From: Agaricus subrufescens
Taxonomy: Eukaryota > Basidiomycota > Agaricomycetes > Agaricales > Agaricaceae
DNA length: 64,000 nt
NCBI GenBank assembly: GCA_029945375.1
Contig: CM057062.1
Coordinates: 2,247,564-2,311,563, forward strand
Direction: 5' to 3'
A model generated the notes under the pieces. That model was not told the origin of the DNA. It saw only the letters and a list, made by a program, of their open reading frames with translations, and did not search any database. Of this stretch, positions 35,788-48,362 are shown in pieces (the stretch's first letter is position 1; each line of letters starts with the position of its first letter). Made by a program: the position numbers and the translations under genes.

Positions 35788-38585
35788 CTACGCATCGATC
35801 GTACTCGGACGTCCAGAATGTAAAAATCGGTATCTCCACTCCGATACTCCATCATCTGGATCGACAAAAGAGACCTCTACATAACACATCTGAGTCGAAT
35901 CAACGAAAACCATGGCGGGTAAATCCAGGTTGTTCTCGAAGTGGCGTGCAAAACGTCGCGAGCAGTGAATACAGGCAGCAGTCTTGCCTAAATAACGTGC
36001 ATGCTCTCTAGCCCATCTCTGATGAGCTTCTTGAAGCGCAGCAATATGAGATTGAGGGAGGCCTGAATGGTCATCTTCGTTATCTCGAGTCTCAGAATCA
36101 ACTTGAGAATGGTTTTTAAATGATGTTGACCATCCTCGCCACTGGCCCGAACCGTCTGGAACTTGCTTTGTATGCTACATGAGCTAAGATTGAGTAAGCT
36201 CTTGACAATCCTTCAAGAAAAACTCACTTCGCAAGCAGGATCCCAATAATCTGAAGCTGTGCTATTACTTTCGGTAGGAGCTGTCAAACGTAACACAATA
36301 TCCCCACAGACTGCTTCAAAATCAAACGCCCGTAGAGGCACTTTTTTCAACTTGCCAAGTTTTGCTAGTTCCTGATGAAAATAGTCCTAGTGAGAACTTT
36401 AGTATTCGAAATGGTATAAACACTAGTGATACTTACAAAGGTGCAGTCTCGCAATTGGTAAAATGGAAAGCTGAACGTAGGTATTGTGAAACGAACGGTC
36501 AGCGCATTGAAACAGGATATGCTGTTCGCAAGAGAAGTATCACGGCTAGAGATCCTTGTTTCTAATGAACGGACTGCCGTTGTGTACAACTTGGTTCGCA
36601 ATTGCTCATCTTTCATGTCGAAACGCTGGTCGGCAGGCCACGAAAGTGAAATATTTCGGCATTGACCGTTCATGACACCACCCCAAAGCTTGATATCGGC
36701 AACACCGGCCACGCTATCGCAGTCATCTTGAAGTTCCTCCATAATTTTCAATGTGACATGATCACATAGCTGGCAAAACTCAGTGTCAAAGTTATGAAAA
36801 AACCCTGATCGCTTGAAGTTCCGTAGGAAGTCGTCAAACGATTTATGATAAGACGAAAGTTTATCATCAGCTTGATGAGGCTCTGGGATCTTCATAACAG
36901 CATGTAGATGTCGAATGGCGTCATATGCATCATCCTCCGTCAACTCGAGTGCATTGCACCTCATGCGAAACCCAACATTTTGAAAATCGGACTCAAAACC
37001 GATGAGTAACAATTTTCTCGTGTTCATCATGACATCATCTGGAACGTTGGAAAGAATCCTCTTATACAGTGCGTCAAGTCGATCCATTGGGTGATCTTTT
37101 CCCGCCCCATGATCCTTCACAGTAGCATCGATAGTTTCGAGTACCCGACGGAGTTGAGCAGCTGGGCCGCCATGGGTAGGATCGCCAATATAACGGACTA
37201 CGGTTGCGGCGTACGCGAAGAGCCCTCCCGCGGCTGAAGCAATTTTCGTGAAATCGTGCTCCAATGGCCACTCTTGCCTATGTCGAAGCGTAGGGTGATC
37301 AAATTTGATTTTGTTTAGCTCGTCACGGAGATATCGTTGAACTTCTTCACATGCTTCATCAGAATCAATAACCATTTCCTCCTTGGTGTATACGCGTTGC
37401 ACCTTCGTTCTCTCAAAAAATGACGTGATGTGAGGCTCGGGGCGACTGGCAACGATCCATGCGATAGGAGAGAGAGGATAGTCGATGCAGAAATTTGAGA
37501 TCAACTCAAGGAGCTTCCGTTGAGTTGGGATATCATCGCACTCGTCGAGGCCATCAATGACCACTAGGAATCGACGAGAGGGGTCAAAGATGCGGTTGAC
37601 GATGAATGGTTCAACAATAAACTTGTCGAACTGTACCGGTAATGATTTGCGAAGAAGAGATGGATCAAGGCCGATCTGATCACGGATGAAGCGATGATAG
37701 GGCCCACATTTGACAGCGAGCTGATATGCAATTGTGATGATAGCCTTTTTCCCATCCTTCCGTCCATTTACTGAGAGGAAGATGGAGGCAAAGGTGACGC
37801 CATTAGGAGCCTTTTCGGTGACCATCTGCATGACTGCGGATTTCCCGACGCCAGCAGGACCAAACACCCATCGCAACTTTTCTTCGTCGTTACATTGGTT
37901 GATAAAGTCGAGGCAACGTTGTATGATTGCTAGGCGAGTTCCAGGGTGACACCGTGGGGGAGGATCGCGCGCAGAGGAGTCGAACTCAGCTCCGATGATC
38001 GTCTCTTGAAGAAGCTTCTCCATGACTAGCAGAAGTATCAGTCAGTCAGAGCACAACTTGCAACGTAGACAGCTCTTACAGTTGTCTCCACTGATATTGT
38101 TCTCAATGAACATGGTATCCTTCACGACGAAATTTTGCGCTTGGTTAAACATATGCTGTGACGAATGTTTTGTGAGGAAGCTACAAATTCAACAGAACAC
38201 TCACGCTTGTTCCTTGATAGCTTGATACCTGTCCTTGAGAGGGCAAAGGAGATGTAGGGGGCGCGAGGTGCATAGACGAGTGATTCCCATAGCTTGCGTC
38301 TTCTGTGTGACGTGTAGAGTAGATGGGATCTAGGGTTGAACCAGCATGGGCGGTATTTGCAGTAGACGGAACGGATGTGCTCAAAACTGCGCTTGAAAGA
38401 TGGCGAGTGTCAGATAAAGGGTGGGCGTCAACATCCGTAGAACAAACAGGTACGCCTGTATCACCAAGCAAAAGAGAAGGATTGGAAGCGGAAGACGATG
38501 GAGTAATGGCCGAAGAAACACGCTTTTTGAAGCGGGAAAGCCAAGGGACACGACTCTTGGAGGCCGCGGGGGAGTTAGCGGACAT
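35788..38585 (-). CDS. N11: NACHT-domain NLR-like NTPase, 863 aa, five exons
   Basis: Exons: 38585-38205, 38155-38080, 38025-36437, 36386-36228, 36174-35788. The leader (127 aa) starts MSANSPAASKSRVPWLSRF, then KKRVSSAITPSSS. Exon 2 is HMFNQAQNFVVKDTMFIENN. Walker A has Phe before it (VFGPAGVGKS) near 208-215 and Walker B VVIDGLDECDD near 310-314. Exon 4 reads VPLRAFDFEAVCGDIVLRL and ends DPACE. Exon 5 has CIHCSRRFARHFENN and ends VSEWRYRFLHSGRPSTIDA. It is the sister of N14: same total length, same exon sizes, and homologous flanks on both sides, so the two arose by a recent segmental duplication. Confidence 0.88.
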
Positions 38586-38611
38586 GCTTGAAGACGAGCA
38601 AGGAACGCATG

Positions 38612-38724
38612 GGAAAAGTGATCCCATCCCTTGTATATATATATGTGTGCCCATTACGAATGTGAGGCATGTCACACAGCCATCCTGCACCGCATTACAA
38701 CCAACACTGATAGAGCGCCTGACA
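38612..38724 (-). promoter_or_regulatory. N11 promoter: GTGATCCC, TATA, TGTCACA and GCGCCT boxes
   Basis: GTGATCCCATCCC near 38619, a TATATATATA run at about 38634-38643, TGTCACA at 38670-38676 and GCGCCTGACA at 38715-38724. This is the fullest set of the shared promoter elements. The TATA run lies about 50 bases before the ATG. Confidence 0.6.
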
Positions 38725-38887
38725 GTTGACTGCAAACCAGAGACAAATCTTCTTTTACAGTTTGAACTTGATTTATTTCACATTCCCTCCGCCCGCTCAG
38801 AGACAATGACTGTTTTAGAAAGGCGAGGCAATGGATCCTCGCATCTGCCATCGAACTAGACTATACCAGGATATCACCAGCAAGTTT

Positions 38888-39312
38888 CGTCATCCGGATC
38901 AATGAATGAAAACTCCACATACTACATCTGAGTCTGATCAACGAAAACCGCAGCAACTATATCACGGTTGTTTATAACGTGACGAGCAAATTGTTGTGAG
39001 CAGTGAATGCAGTCAAGACTGGCATGGTCGGGTGAACGAAAGAACCCAACCCATTCCTTATGAGATTGCTGATGCGTAACAACATGAAAACGAGGAATGT
39101 TTGTATCCGCGTCATCTTCGGTAGGCAAGTCTGGGTGGTAATACCTTTCGCTGCCGGTCCTGTAAACCCCATAGTTTGTATTTTGTATGCTAGATCGGCC
39201 GAGATTCAGCAACCCCCAACAAGAACTGAACTATATACTACTCACTTCGCAAGAGGCATCCCAGATGTTTGGGCCCTTGGTATTAGTTCCTGTAGGGCTA
39301 GTAACTCGATCT
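38888..39312 (-). pseudogene. Relic of an NLR 3' end (part of exon 4 plus exon 5)
   Basis: 39312-39246 matches the 3' half of exon 4 (RVTSPTGTNTKGPNIWDASC), with a donor GAGTGAG-type site after it. 39189-38888 matches exon 5, including DCIHCSQQFARHVINN and FVDQTQM. The exon 5 start is out of frame with its body, the Cys codon after QTQM is a TAG stop, and the terminal WRYRFLHSG segment is missing. No NACHT exon is attached. The sequence just below it (38586-38887) is the N11 promoter flank, which also matches the N12 flank (42044-42405) up to the point where the relic begins. It is a dead fragment left by unequal exchange. Confidence 0.8.
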
Positions 39313-39407
39313 TTCAGACATTTGCCTTTCCTGTACAAGTAACCCGTATTGGAACTGGGTGGTACAAACGACATCAGCGAATGCTTGCTACAAACGATAA
39401 TTCTCTA

Positions 39408-42043
39408 CTACGCATCGACACCACTCGGACACCCAGAATGTAAAAATCGGTATCTCCACTCCGATACTCCGTCATCTGGATCGACAAAAGAGACCTCTAC
39501 ATAACACATTTGAGTCAAATCAACGAAAACCATAGCAGGTAAATCAAGGTTATTCGCGAAGTGGCGTGCAAAGCGTCCCGAGCATTGAACACAGGCAGCA
39601 GTTCTGCCTAAATGTTTGGCATGTTCTTTAACCCATCCCTGATGAGCTTGTTGAAGCGCAGCAATATGGGACTGAGGGGGGCCTGAATCTTCATCATCCT
39701 CGTTATCTTGAGTCTCCGAGTCAACTAGAGTCTCCGAGTCAACTTGAGCCTCCGCGTCAACTTGAGAATAGTGTTTAAACGACGTTGACCATCCTTGCCA
39801 CTGATCCGAACTGTTGGAGTCCTGCCTTGCATGCTAAATGAGCTAATATTCAGTAAACTCTTGACAGTCGCTGGATGACAACTCACTTTGCAAGCGGAAT
39901 CCCAATAGTCTGAAACTGGGCTATTACTTCCGGTAGGAGCTGTCAATCGTAACGCAATATCTCCACAGACTGTCGCAAAATCAAATGCCCGCAGAGGCAC
40001 AGCTTTCAACTTGCCAAGTTTTGCTAGTTCCTGACGAAAATGGTCCTAATGAGAGTTTTAGCATTCAACATGGTATAAACGCTAATGATACTTACAAAGG
40101 TGCAGTCTCGCAATTGGTAAAATGGAAAGCCGAACGTGGGTATAGAGAAGCGTATGGTCAGCGCATGAAAGCAGGATATGCTCTTTGTAAGAGAGGTGTT
40201 ACGCTTAGAGAACCTTGTCTCTAGATGACGAACTGCCGTCATATATAACTCGGTCCGCATCTGCTCATCTTTCACGTGGAAACGCTGATCAGCAGGCCAC
40301 GAAAGTGAAATATTTCGGCATTGACCGTTCATGACACCACCCCAAAGCTTGATATCGGCAACTCTAGTCACGCTATCGCAATCTTCTTGGAGTTCCTCTA
40401 TAATTTTCAATGCGGCGTGATCACAGAGCTGGAGAAACTCGGATTCAACATCATGAGAAAACCTTGATCGCTTGAAGTCTCGTAAGAAGTCGTCAAACGA
40501 CTTATGATAGGATGAAACTTTATCATCGGCTTGATTAGGCTTTGGGATCTTCATAACAGCGTGTAGATGCTGAATAGCGTCATATGCGTCGTCCTCCGTC
40601 AACTCGAGTGCATTGCACCTCATGCGGAACCCGGCATGTTGGAAATTGGACTCAAAACCCATGAGTAGCAATTTTCTGGTGTTCATCATGACATCATCCT
40701 GGACGTTGGAAAGAATTATCTTATACAACACATCAAGTCGATCCATCGGATGCTCCCTTCCCGCCCCGTGATCCTTTGTGGTAGCATCAATAGTTTCGAG
40801 TACACGACGAAGCTGAGCAGCCGGGCCTGCATGGGTAGGATCGCCAATATACCGGATTACGGTTGCAGCATACGCGAAGAGCCCTCCCGCAGCTGAGGCG
40901 ATCTTTGTGAAATCGTGCTCCAAGGGCCACTCTTGCTTGTGTCTGAGCGTAGGGTGATCAAGTTTGATTTTGCTTAGTTCGTCACGGAGATATCGTTGAA
41001 CCTCTTCGCATGCTTCGTCAGTATCAATCACCATTTCCTCCTTGGAGTATACTGGTTGTACTTTTGTTCTCTCGAAAAACGACGTGATATGAGACTCGGG
41101 GCGACTGGCAACGATCCATGCGATAGGGGAGGAAGGGCATTCAATGCAGAAATTGGAGATCAACTCGAGGAGCTTGAGTTGAGTGAGGATATTATCGCAC
41201 TCGTCGAGGCCATCAATGACCACTAGGAATCGACGAGAGGGCTCAAAGATGCGGTTTAGAACGAATGGTTCAACAATAAACTTGTCGAACTGTACCGATA
41301 ATGATTTGTGAAGAAGAGACGGATCAAGACTGATCTGATCACGGATGAAGCGATGATAGGGCACACATTTGACGGCGAGCTGGTATGCAATCGTGATGAT
41401 AGCCTTTTTCCCATCCTTCCGTCCATTTATGGAAAGGAAGATAGAGGCAAAGGTGACGCCATTAGGAGCCTTTTCGGTGACCATCTGCACGACCGCAGAT
41501 TTCCCAACGCCAGCGGGACCAACCACCCATCGCAACTTTCCTTCGTTGTCACATTCGTTGATAAAGTCGAGGCAACGTTGTATGATGGCTAGGCGAGTTC
41601 CAGGGTGACACCGTGGGGGAGGATCGCGGGCGGATGAATCGAACTCGGCTCCAATTATTGTTTCTTGTAAAAGCTCCTTCATGACTAGCAGAGGCATCAG
41701 TCACAGCACATATTACAACGTTGACAGCCCTTACAGTTGTCCCCGCCGAAAATGTTCTCAATAAATGACGTATCTTTCACAATAAAATGTTGCGCTTGGT
41801 GAAACATCTGTTGTGACGAACATTTTGAGAAGCTACGCAGTTCAACAAGACACTCACGCTTGTCCTTTGATAGCTTGATGCCTGTCTTCCAGAAGGCGAA
41901 TGAGCAGGTATGTCTACATCAACAAGTAAAGGAGATGTCTTGGAAGCGGGAGACGAAGAAGCAAAGGCTGAAGAGACACGTTTTGTGAAGCGGGAAAGCC
42001 AAGGGGTGTGACTCTTGGAGGCCGCGGGGGATTTGTCGGACAT
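39408..42043 (-). CDS. N12: NACHT-domain NLR-like NTPase, short leader, 810 aa
   Basis: Exons: 42043-41858, 41807-41735, 41684-40096, 40045-39887, 39833-39408. The leader is only 62 aa, starting MSDKSPAASKSHTPWLSRFT. It looks like an N11-type leader with its middle deleted. Exon 2 is 73 nt and starts MFHQAQHFIVKDTSFIENIF. Walker A GPAGVGKS is near 142-149 and Walker B VVIDGLDECDN near 244-248, then ASRPESHITSFF. Exon 5 is the longest in the array (426 nt) because of a triple 18-nt repeat adding an acidic Val-Asp-Ser/Ala-Glu segment. Its signature is CVQCSGRFARHFANN, with His changed to Gln and Arg to Gly. It ends VSEWRYRFLHSGCPSGVDA. Confidence 0.86.
39708..39761. repeat. Triple 18-bp tandem repeat inside N12 exon 5
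   Basis: Three consecutive units (TTGAGTCTCCGAGTCAAC and two variants) at 39708-39725, 39726-39743 and 39744-39761. They are in frame and encode repeated acidic residues (VDSET / VDAEA). Confidence 0.85.
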
Positions 42044-42070
42044 GCTCGAAGACGGGCAAGGGAGGAATGG

Positions 42071-42192
42071 GAAAAGTGATCCCATCCCCCGTTTATATAC
42101 AATGATGGCCATTACAGATGTGAGGCATGTCACACAGCCTTGCTTCTAAGTCATGCATCGCATTCCAATTCACATTGATAGAGCGCCTATCA
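42071..42192 (-). promoter_or_regulatory. N12 promoter: GTGATCCC, TATA, TGTCACA and GCGCCTATCA boxes
   Basis: GTGATCCCATCCCCC near 42077, TTTATATA at 42092-42099, TGTCACA at 42128-42134 and GCGCCTATCA at 42183-42192. Layout parallels N11. Confidence 0.6.
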
Positions 42193-43063
42193 GCCATTTT
42201 GACAGTCGGCTGCAAACAAGAGACAATTCTTCTTTCCGGTTTGGACATTCTTCCATATATTATATTATAGCGCTCTATGTATCTCACATTCCCTCAACGC
42301 GCTCAGAGATAGGAACTGTTTTAGAAAAGCGAGGCAATGGGTTCAATCTTGCATTCGTCATCGAACTAGACTACATCAAGATATAGATATAACCGGCAAG
42401 TTTTGCGACCCTCCCTTGGGGTGCAACCTGGCTATCCTAGTCGGCCAAATAACCGTTACACCAAAAGGGACATAACAGAATATCTTAGATATTCCGCAAC
42501 CGACTAGTATATATGCTGTAAGCTGAGGCTTACATGGGGTGGCATACATTGCCTTTCCTGCGGGTTCATCCATTATGCGCATGATCGTTCGACATATTCC
42601 ATTCTTACAGCACCCCGCGTTCAACCGTGTCGCCAGAGGCCTCTAAGCTCTGCGGTTCTGAAGAAAGCACTTCTTGTTGTTGACAATATATGGCCCATGT
42701 GTGTGGACCATTCAAGCTGATTCTTAAGTGTGAAACAACCCAGGATAAGAAATAGTTTAGATACAAACCTATCTACAAGGTGGTGATGCCTGTAGAAGTT
42801 GATTGGCCGACTTTTTTGGTCCTTCCGCAAACCTTCAACCAGCTTGGATGATCCACTCAGGCAAAACTGTGACATTCCAACCTGACGTTCGTCCAGCATC
42901 GACGTATCTTCCAACTCCTACTCAGTTAATATACTTCTCAAACCTGAAATCCTTCGCTGTGGATCCGCGCAGTCGTATTCCTTCACAAAAGTAATCTATC
43001 TTCAGCTAAGTAGTATAAATTGATGTCAATAAGTCAACATTACAAGCAACGAAGTATATACTA
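42193..43063. other. Intergenic N12/N13, start of the duplicated block
   Basis: Up to about 42405 it matches the N11 upstream flank. From about 42851 it matches 52715 onward, but without the inserted element found there (junction at about 43003). No gene seen between. Confidence 0.55.
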
Positions 43064-46044
43064 TCACACATCAACACCAGTCGGAAGTCCAGAATGTAAA
43101 AACCTATATCTCCACTGCGAAACCCCGTCACCGGGATCGACAAACGACACCTCTACATAACACATCCCAGTCGAATCAACGAAAACCATAGAAGACACAT
43201 CCAAGTTGTCCATAAATTGACGCGCAAAGCGCCGCGAACAATGAATACAAGCAACAGTAGCATGCTTACTAGATTGATCCGACGCATACCAACTTTCATG
43301 AGTTGGTTGACGCGTAGCAATATTGAACCGGGGTATATCGGCATCTCCAACACCCGCGTCAACCCGATAATACCTCTTGAATTCGGTAGACCATCCTCGT
43401 AGTTGCTGAAATGCGCCCATTCGTCTCTTCGAATGCTGCATCACCGAAGGTTCAGCGACCGCTCTGGCAACTAATGAATCATAACTTACTTCACAAGATT
43501 GAATCCAAGGATTTGTGGCTTTGACATTCTTTCCAGTAGGACTCACAAACAGTAGCTCGATGTCCCCACAAATGGCGGAGTAATCAAAAGCCCGAAGGGG
43601 CACTTGCCTCAACCTGCCGAGCTTTGTAAGTTCGTCACGAAACACATCCTAATGCAACATTTTAGTATGAGAAATAGAACAGAGCTGGGAGGGACTTACA
43701 AGCGCACCGTCTCGTAATCTATAAAACGGGAAATTGTCATCGGGTACAGCAAAACGTGTAGTCAACGCATGGAAACAGGATAAACGGCCATGAAAGATCC
43801 CATTGCCGTTGAAGTACTTGCATACCCAGTTCAATGTATTGCCGTACAAATTGGTCCGTAACTCCCGATCAGTTATACGAAAACGCTGATCACAGGCCAT
43901 GAAAGTGGAATGACATCACAAGAACTCTGGGGATCACCACCAGTACCTTTGCTACCAGTTACGCCGCCAAATTCGTACGGAACCTCCTCTAGGATTTTCA
44001 ACGCGGTGCGATGGCATAGTAGTAGACCCTCATACATAAAGTTGTGGGAAAATCCTGAACGCTTGAAGTCGAAAAGGAAGTCTTCGAATGATTTATGATA
44101 GTATGAGAGGGATACATCGTCGGCTTTATCAGGCTCAGGTATCCTGATGACAGTGGATAGATAACGGATAGCATCATAAGCATCATCCTCCGTCAATCCC
44201 AGGGCATTGCATTGTCCACGGAATCCAGCGCCTTTGAAAAGGCCCCGCGCAGAAACAAGTAGCATTTTGCGGGTGCTGATCATGACGTTGTCGGGGACGT
44301 GGAAAAGGATCCTCTTGTACAACAAATCGAGCCGACCCATCGGGTAGTCATTACTCGCCATATGATCACTCGAGTTTGCGTCAATGGTCTCTATCACACG
44401 ACGGAGCCGAGCCACCGGGTCTCCATGGTTAGTTCCATGGTTAGGGTCGCCGATATATCGGACCACCGTCGCAGCGTATGCAAATGGCCCCGCCGCAGCC
44501 GAGGCAATTTTGGCAAATTCGTATTCCAATGGCCATTCTCGCTTGTGACTGAGTACAGAATTTGCGAGCTTGATCTTCTTCAGCTCTGTATGGAGATACC
44601 GATGAACATCTTCACAAACTTCGTCAGAATCAATCTCTATCTCTTCCTTCGTGTATGCACGCTGGAATTCAGGTTTGTCGAAAAATGATGTGATGTGAGG
44701 CTCGGGACGACTAGCGATAATCCATGCGATGGGAGAGATGGGGTATGTGATACAGAAATCTGAGATCAGCACGAGAAGTTTTCGCTGAGTAAGCGGGTTA
44801 TCGCATTCGTTGAGGCCATCGATTGCAATTAGGAACCGACCAGGGGGGGTGAAGACATGGTCAAGCATAAATGGCTCAACAATAAGCTTCCTGAACTGTA
44901 ATGATAATGGTTTTCGAAGGAGGGCCGGGTCGCGGTTAATCTGATCCCGGATGAATCGACGATAGGATTCACTCTTGACGGCAAGCTGGTAGGCAATGGT
45001 CAGGATAATTTTTGCCCCATCTCTGCGCCCATTGACAGAGAGGAAAACTGAAACAAAGACAACATCATTGGGGACCTTTTTAGTGACCATCTGGACGATT
45101 GCGGATTTTCCAACGCCTGCAGGACCAATTACGCAACGCAACTTTCCTTCATCCTGACATTCCGCAATGAAGTCGAGGCACCGCTGTGCAATGGCTGCGG
45201 AAGTTTCTGGGAGACATGGTGGGAGAGGGCCGTGGGCGGAACAGGCAAATTCGGCACCAATTATCGTCTCTTGCAGCAGGTTCTCCATGACTAGTAGAGA
45301 TTACAGTAAGCGAATGCATTAGAATATAAATAATTCTCACAATTATCCACGGCGGGTTTATAATCAGTTGATAAGGCATTGTTCCCAAAGAAACTGTGAG
45401 CTCTATTAAACGCATACTGATATGGATGATGTGAGGGGGTGTTTTGAGGTTAATAAAACACTTACACTTGGCCCCTGAAAGACCGACGCTTGTTCCGTTG
45501 GCAGTTGGGGTAGCACAGGGGGTGCGAGACACGTAGATGAAAGGTTTTGACGAATGGATTTGTTGACAGGGCGTTGAGGAATTAGCGTCGAGCCAGGGCA
45601 AGGGGCATTTACGGCGGAGGGAGGGGATATTTTTGCTAAGGGAACGTGAGAGGGAGATAGTGAGGACTGGGTATCTGCATGGTGATCCAGTGTGTCCAAT
45701 CCTTCCGCATCATCAAGGAATAAAAGAGGCTGTTGGCTAGAAGGAGAGTCCGGAGGGGAAGGGGGCAAGCTTGGTGATGCATGCGAAGGAATGGAAATCG
45801 TAATGGAGCGAAGGGAGGCGTTTGAAATTGAGGAGCGGGGAGAGGAGTTCTCGGGTACGACGTCAGTGTATGCTTGGAGAACAGGTATGACTAGGCTCTC
45901 TGCACTGTCACGCGGCAGAATAGAATACTGGTAATAGGGAGACGCCGGCGGTGAAGATGAGCCAGCGGAGGAGACACGCTTATGGACGAGAGAAAGCCAG
46001 GAAGAGAGGCGAGGTATGCAACACAAAGAAAAGTCGCCCGACAT
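43064..46044 (-). pseudogene. N13: divergent-subfamily NACHT gene, frameshifted in exon 3
   Basis: Exons: 46044-45466, 45416-45341, 45290-43700, 43648-43490, 43435-43064. The leader (193 aa) starts MSGDFSLCCIPRLSSWLSLV, then HKRVSSAG. Exon 2 is YAFNRAHSFFGNNALSTDYK. Walker A GPAGVGKS is near 274-281. Walker B is IAIDGLNECDN near 376-380, with Asn where the other subfamily has Asp. The linker lacks the CHPGTR signature (PPCLPETSAAI instead). Near 43891-43894 one C is missing (GATCACAGGCC against GATCACCAGGCC in N15). The frame then reads VISVFV and stops at 43873, truncating at about 690 aa. Downstream exons remain open in their own frame. Relative to N15 it also has a four-codon insertion (NHGT). 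The intact duplicate is N15. Confidence 0.85.
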
Positions 46045-46103
46045 CCTTGGGGGAGAGGGAAGGAAGACGGGAGAAGCTAGGTGGCCATCGAAGACAAGAG
46101 GAA

Positions 46104-46151
46104 TGTCACGCGAATGTCCTGCGTTACATACTTCAACAGGAGCGCCTATCG
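46104..46151 (-). promoter_or_regulatory. N13 promoter: TGTCACG and GCGCCTATCG boxes
   Basis: TGTCACG at 46104-46110 and GCGCCTATCG at 46142-46151. Sequence and spacing are the same as upstream of N15. Confidence 0.45.
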
Positions 46152-46943
46152 TCTCCAAATATCTCTTGACACCCACCCGTCAGCTGCTGACAGCCAGCTC
46201 GATGTGTTTTCCAGGACGAGACCGCGCTCGACTATTCATGGACGTTATGCATAATTGGCGTCGCTGACACGTGGTGTTTTATTAAGGGTTGAGTGCGGGA
46301 CAGCGATTGTCCTGAAGACACACGTGCTCCTGAACCTTAGTACGTAACCGGCACTTCACGTCCTTTGTGATGTTTGGCTGGAGTTAGCCCCCAAATATAC
46401 GGGCTTCAACAAAATCTTCTGCTGAGGGGCGACAGAGAGATCGTTGCCTTTAGTGCCAAGGCCCACGACAACTCTACGACAAATGTGAAGTTTACCCTCT
46501 ACTCACTCTGATGACGGTGTATTGTAGTCATGTCGAGTAACCTGAATACGAATCTAGTATCAGATAAAACTATTTCGATTAAGAGTAGTTTTTGGAAAAG
46601 CTAACGCACGAGGCTACAGCAATGCCGCGGGTTCCGAGGCTCAGCTTTAATAGAACATCAATCATAGCTCATTTCAGCCAATGTAAGTCGAAACCACGCT
46701 AGTGGTATGCACTAGGAGAGTGACGACTGTAAAAGAAGCTTATTAATCACTGCTATAAAACAAAATGTACGTAATGTCGTTATAAATTAAGATTTATGAG
46801 AGGTCCAGAATGTAAAAGTTGGTATCTTCAGTGTACACGATAAATAACTAAACAATAAATTCCCGGCAAAGGCGAGTCTTTGATGCATAAACTTAGAAAA
46901 AAATTAAACTGATTGACTGAGTAAAGTAAAGCATAAAAATAGG
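46152..46943. other. Intergenic between N13 and membrane protein gene copy 1
   Basis: About 790 bases, colinear with 56492-57316 in the second block. No gene seen. Confidence 0.5.
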
Positions 46944-48174
46944 CTATACATCGTTGCGAGAACACACCACAGGCGGGTCTTCCTCTGGAATATTCACCTG
47001 TCCTAAACCAACCGCTCCGGAGTTTGTTGTACCGACCCCACTAGAGGTCCACCTTAACGTGCTGAGTCGATCTTGAGTCTGTCTAGTCCAAGCGCGCCCA
47101 GAGTGTACTCGATAAGCAAGAAGAAATATTGTCAAAACCTTTGAATGACCAGGACAATGACCAGTTCAGAAAATAAAGTAATAGAATGAATGGCACTTAC
47201 GTCTACTTGGGTGACACATATATCGAAGAATGAAGTGGTAGGATCATAGTTGAGGTCATAAGAAATGAACCCTCCAATCCCCCATACTGCATCCAGCATG
47301 TAGGACTCAATCAGCATTGCAGCAATCCCCAAATATTGACCAGCAATATCAGACTTTCCTGTCAAGAGTTACAGTGTGAGCCATTCAGCAAAGCCTTTGT
47401 TTGCAACGGCAAAGCTTACCCATCACTTTGATGTGTGCTTGTCGAATAGATAGCAAACGCAGAATGATTACCGAAGTCATAAAGACGGAACCAGCCAACC
47501 CAGATGCCGTGCTCATTATGAACAGTATTCGTTCCGCCAGACTGTCAGGGTCAGTGGGCGTCGCATAGTATGTAATCCCCAATCCTAAAAGGAGGGGTCA
47601 AGAGTAAATATCTGTGTGACATGTGATAAGCACACTGTGCTTACCGTTATCTACAATATACAAAAATAAAGACACAATAGTGAGGGCTGTCGCAAAGCGA
47701 GTTCCGCTCCAAATGACCCAAACACGCCATACCTGAAAAGCAGCCGGATCAGTATTCCTGGGTGTAGGAAAATACTCGAAGGAAACTTACTAATACACCC
47801 GATATCAAAAAGTTTTCCACAACATTCACAGTAAAGCTTATGATTCCAATCGTCGCAAGATCCATTGTTGCTGAGATGTCAAACGGGCCACCAGGTAAAG
47901 CACCGTGATCAATAAACCTCACTTGGATATCACGGCCTGAAAGAATGATATCCACTGTAGCACAGGTCAGAAGCACCGTTTGAAAGACCATCTTCCACAC
48001 CGTGCGTCGAACGATCTTGCCCTGATCATTCCGGAGTTGAGCATACAAGAGGCGAAATGAAAGGCAGTAGAGTATAAATGTGAGGGTGTAAAACACTGCT
48101 GTGACGGTTGTAGAGGCAAAGAGGCCCATTGCCAGGGTCAAATGTTCTTCAGCATGCGACTCGTCGTTTGTCAT
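46944..48174 (-). CDS. Seven-helix membrane protein, copy 1, 329 aa, five exons
   Basis: Exons: 48174-47791, 47732-47645, 47584-47420, 47358-47201, 47138-46944. The joined frame is open, with intron phases identical to copy 2. The N-terminus MTNDESHAEEHLTLAMGLFA is acidic and leads into a first helix (about residues 13-43). Further hydrophobic helices lie near 58-79, 107-133, 139-155, 175-205, 218-245 and 255-275. The last 50 residues are a polar, presumably cytosolic tail (RAWTRQTQDRLSTLRW ... NIPEEDPPVVCSRNDV). The pattern VENFLISGVLVWRVWVIW after helix 3 resembles a common family of uncharacterised agaricomycete 7TM proteins. No function is known to me. Overall topology is receptor-like, but I see no diagnostic GPCR motif. 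It lies downstream of the block in which N13 sits and is duplicated with it. Confidence 0.85.
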
Positions 48175-48362
48175 CGGTACCGTGGGTTAAGGAGCCGGGG
48201 GATGGACAAGCTCCTCTTATACCCTCCCAGAAGTCGGACATCACCTTTTAACAGAAGTCGACGCAATCTAGTTGAGATGGCGGCGCAACAAGTGCAAGGT
48301 ATACTTTCTTGTATCGATACCACTAGTGGTCATACGCATCATCTCAAATTCCGTTTGTGGTT

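Noticed and set aside
42405..42760. Short palindromes (GAATATCTTAGATATTC and others) as an RNA gene or element end
   Set aside because: Too short, with no partner arm or cloverleaf.
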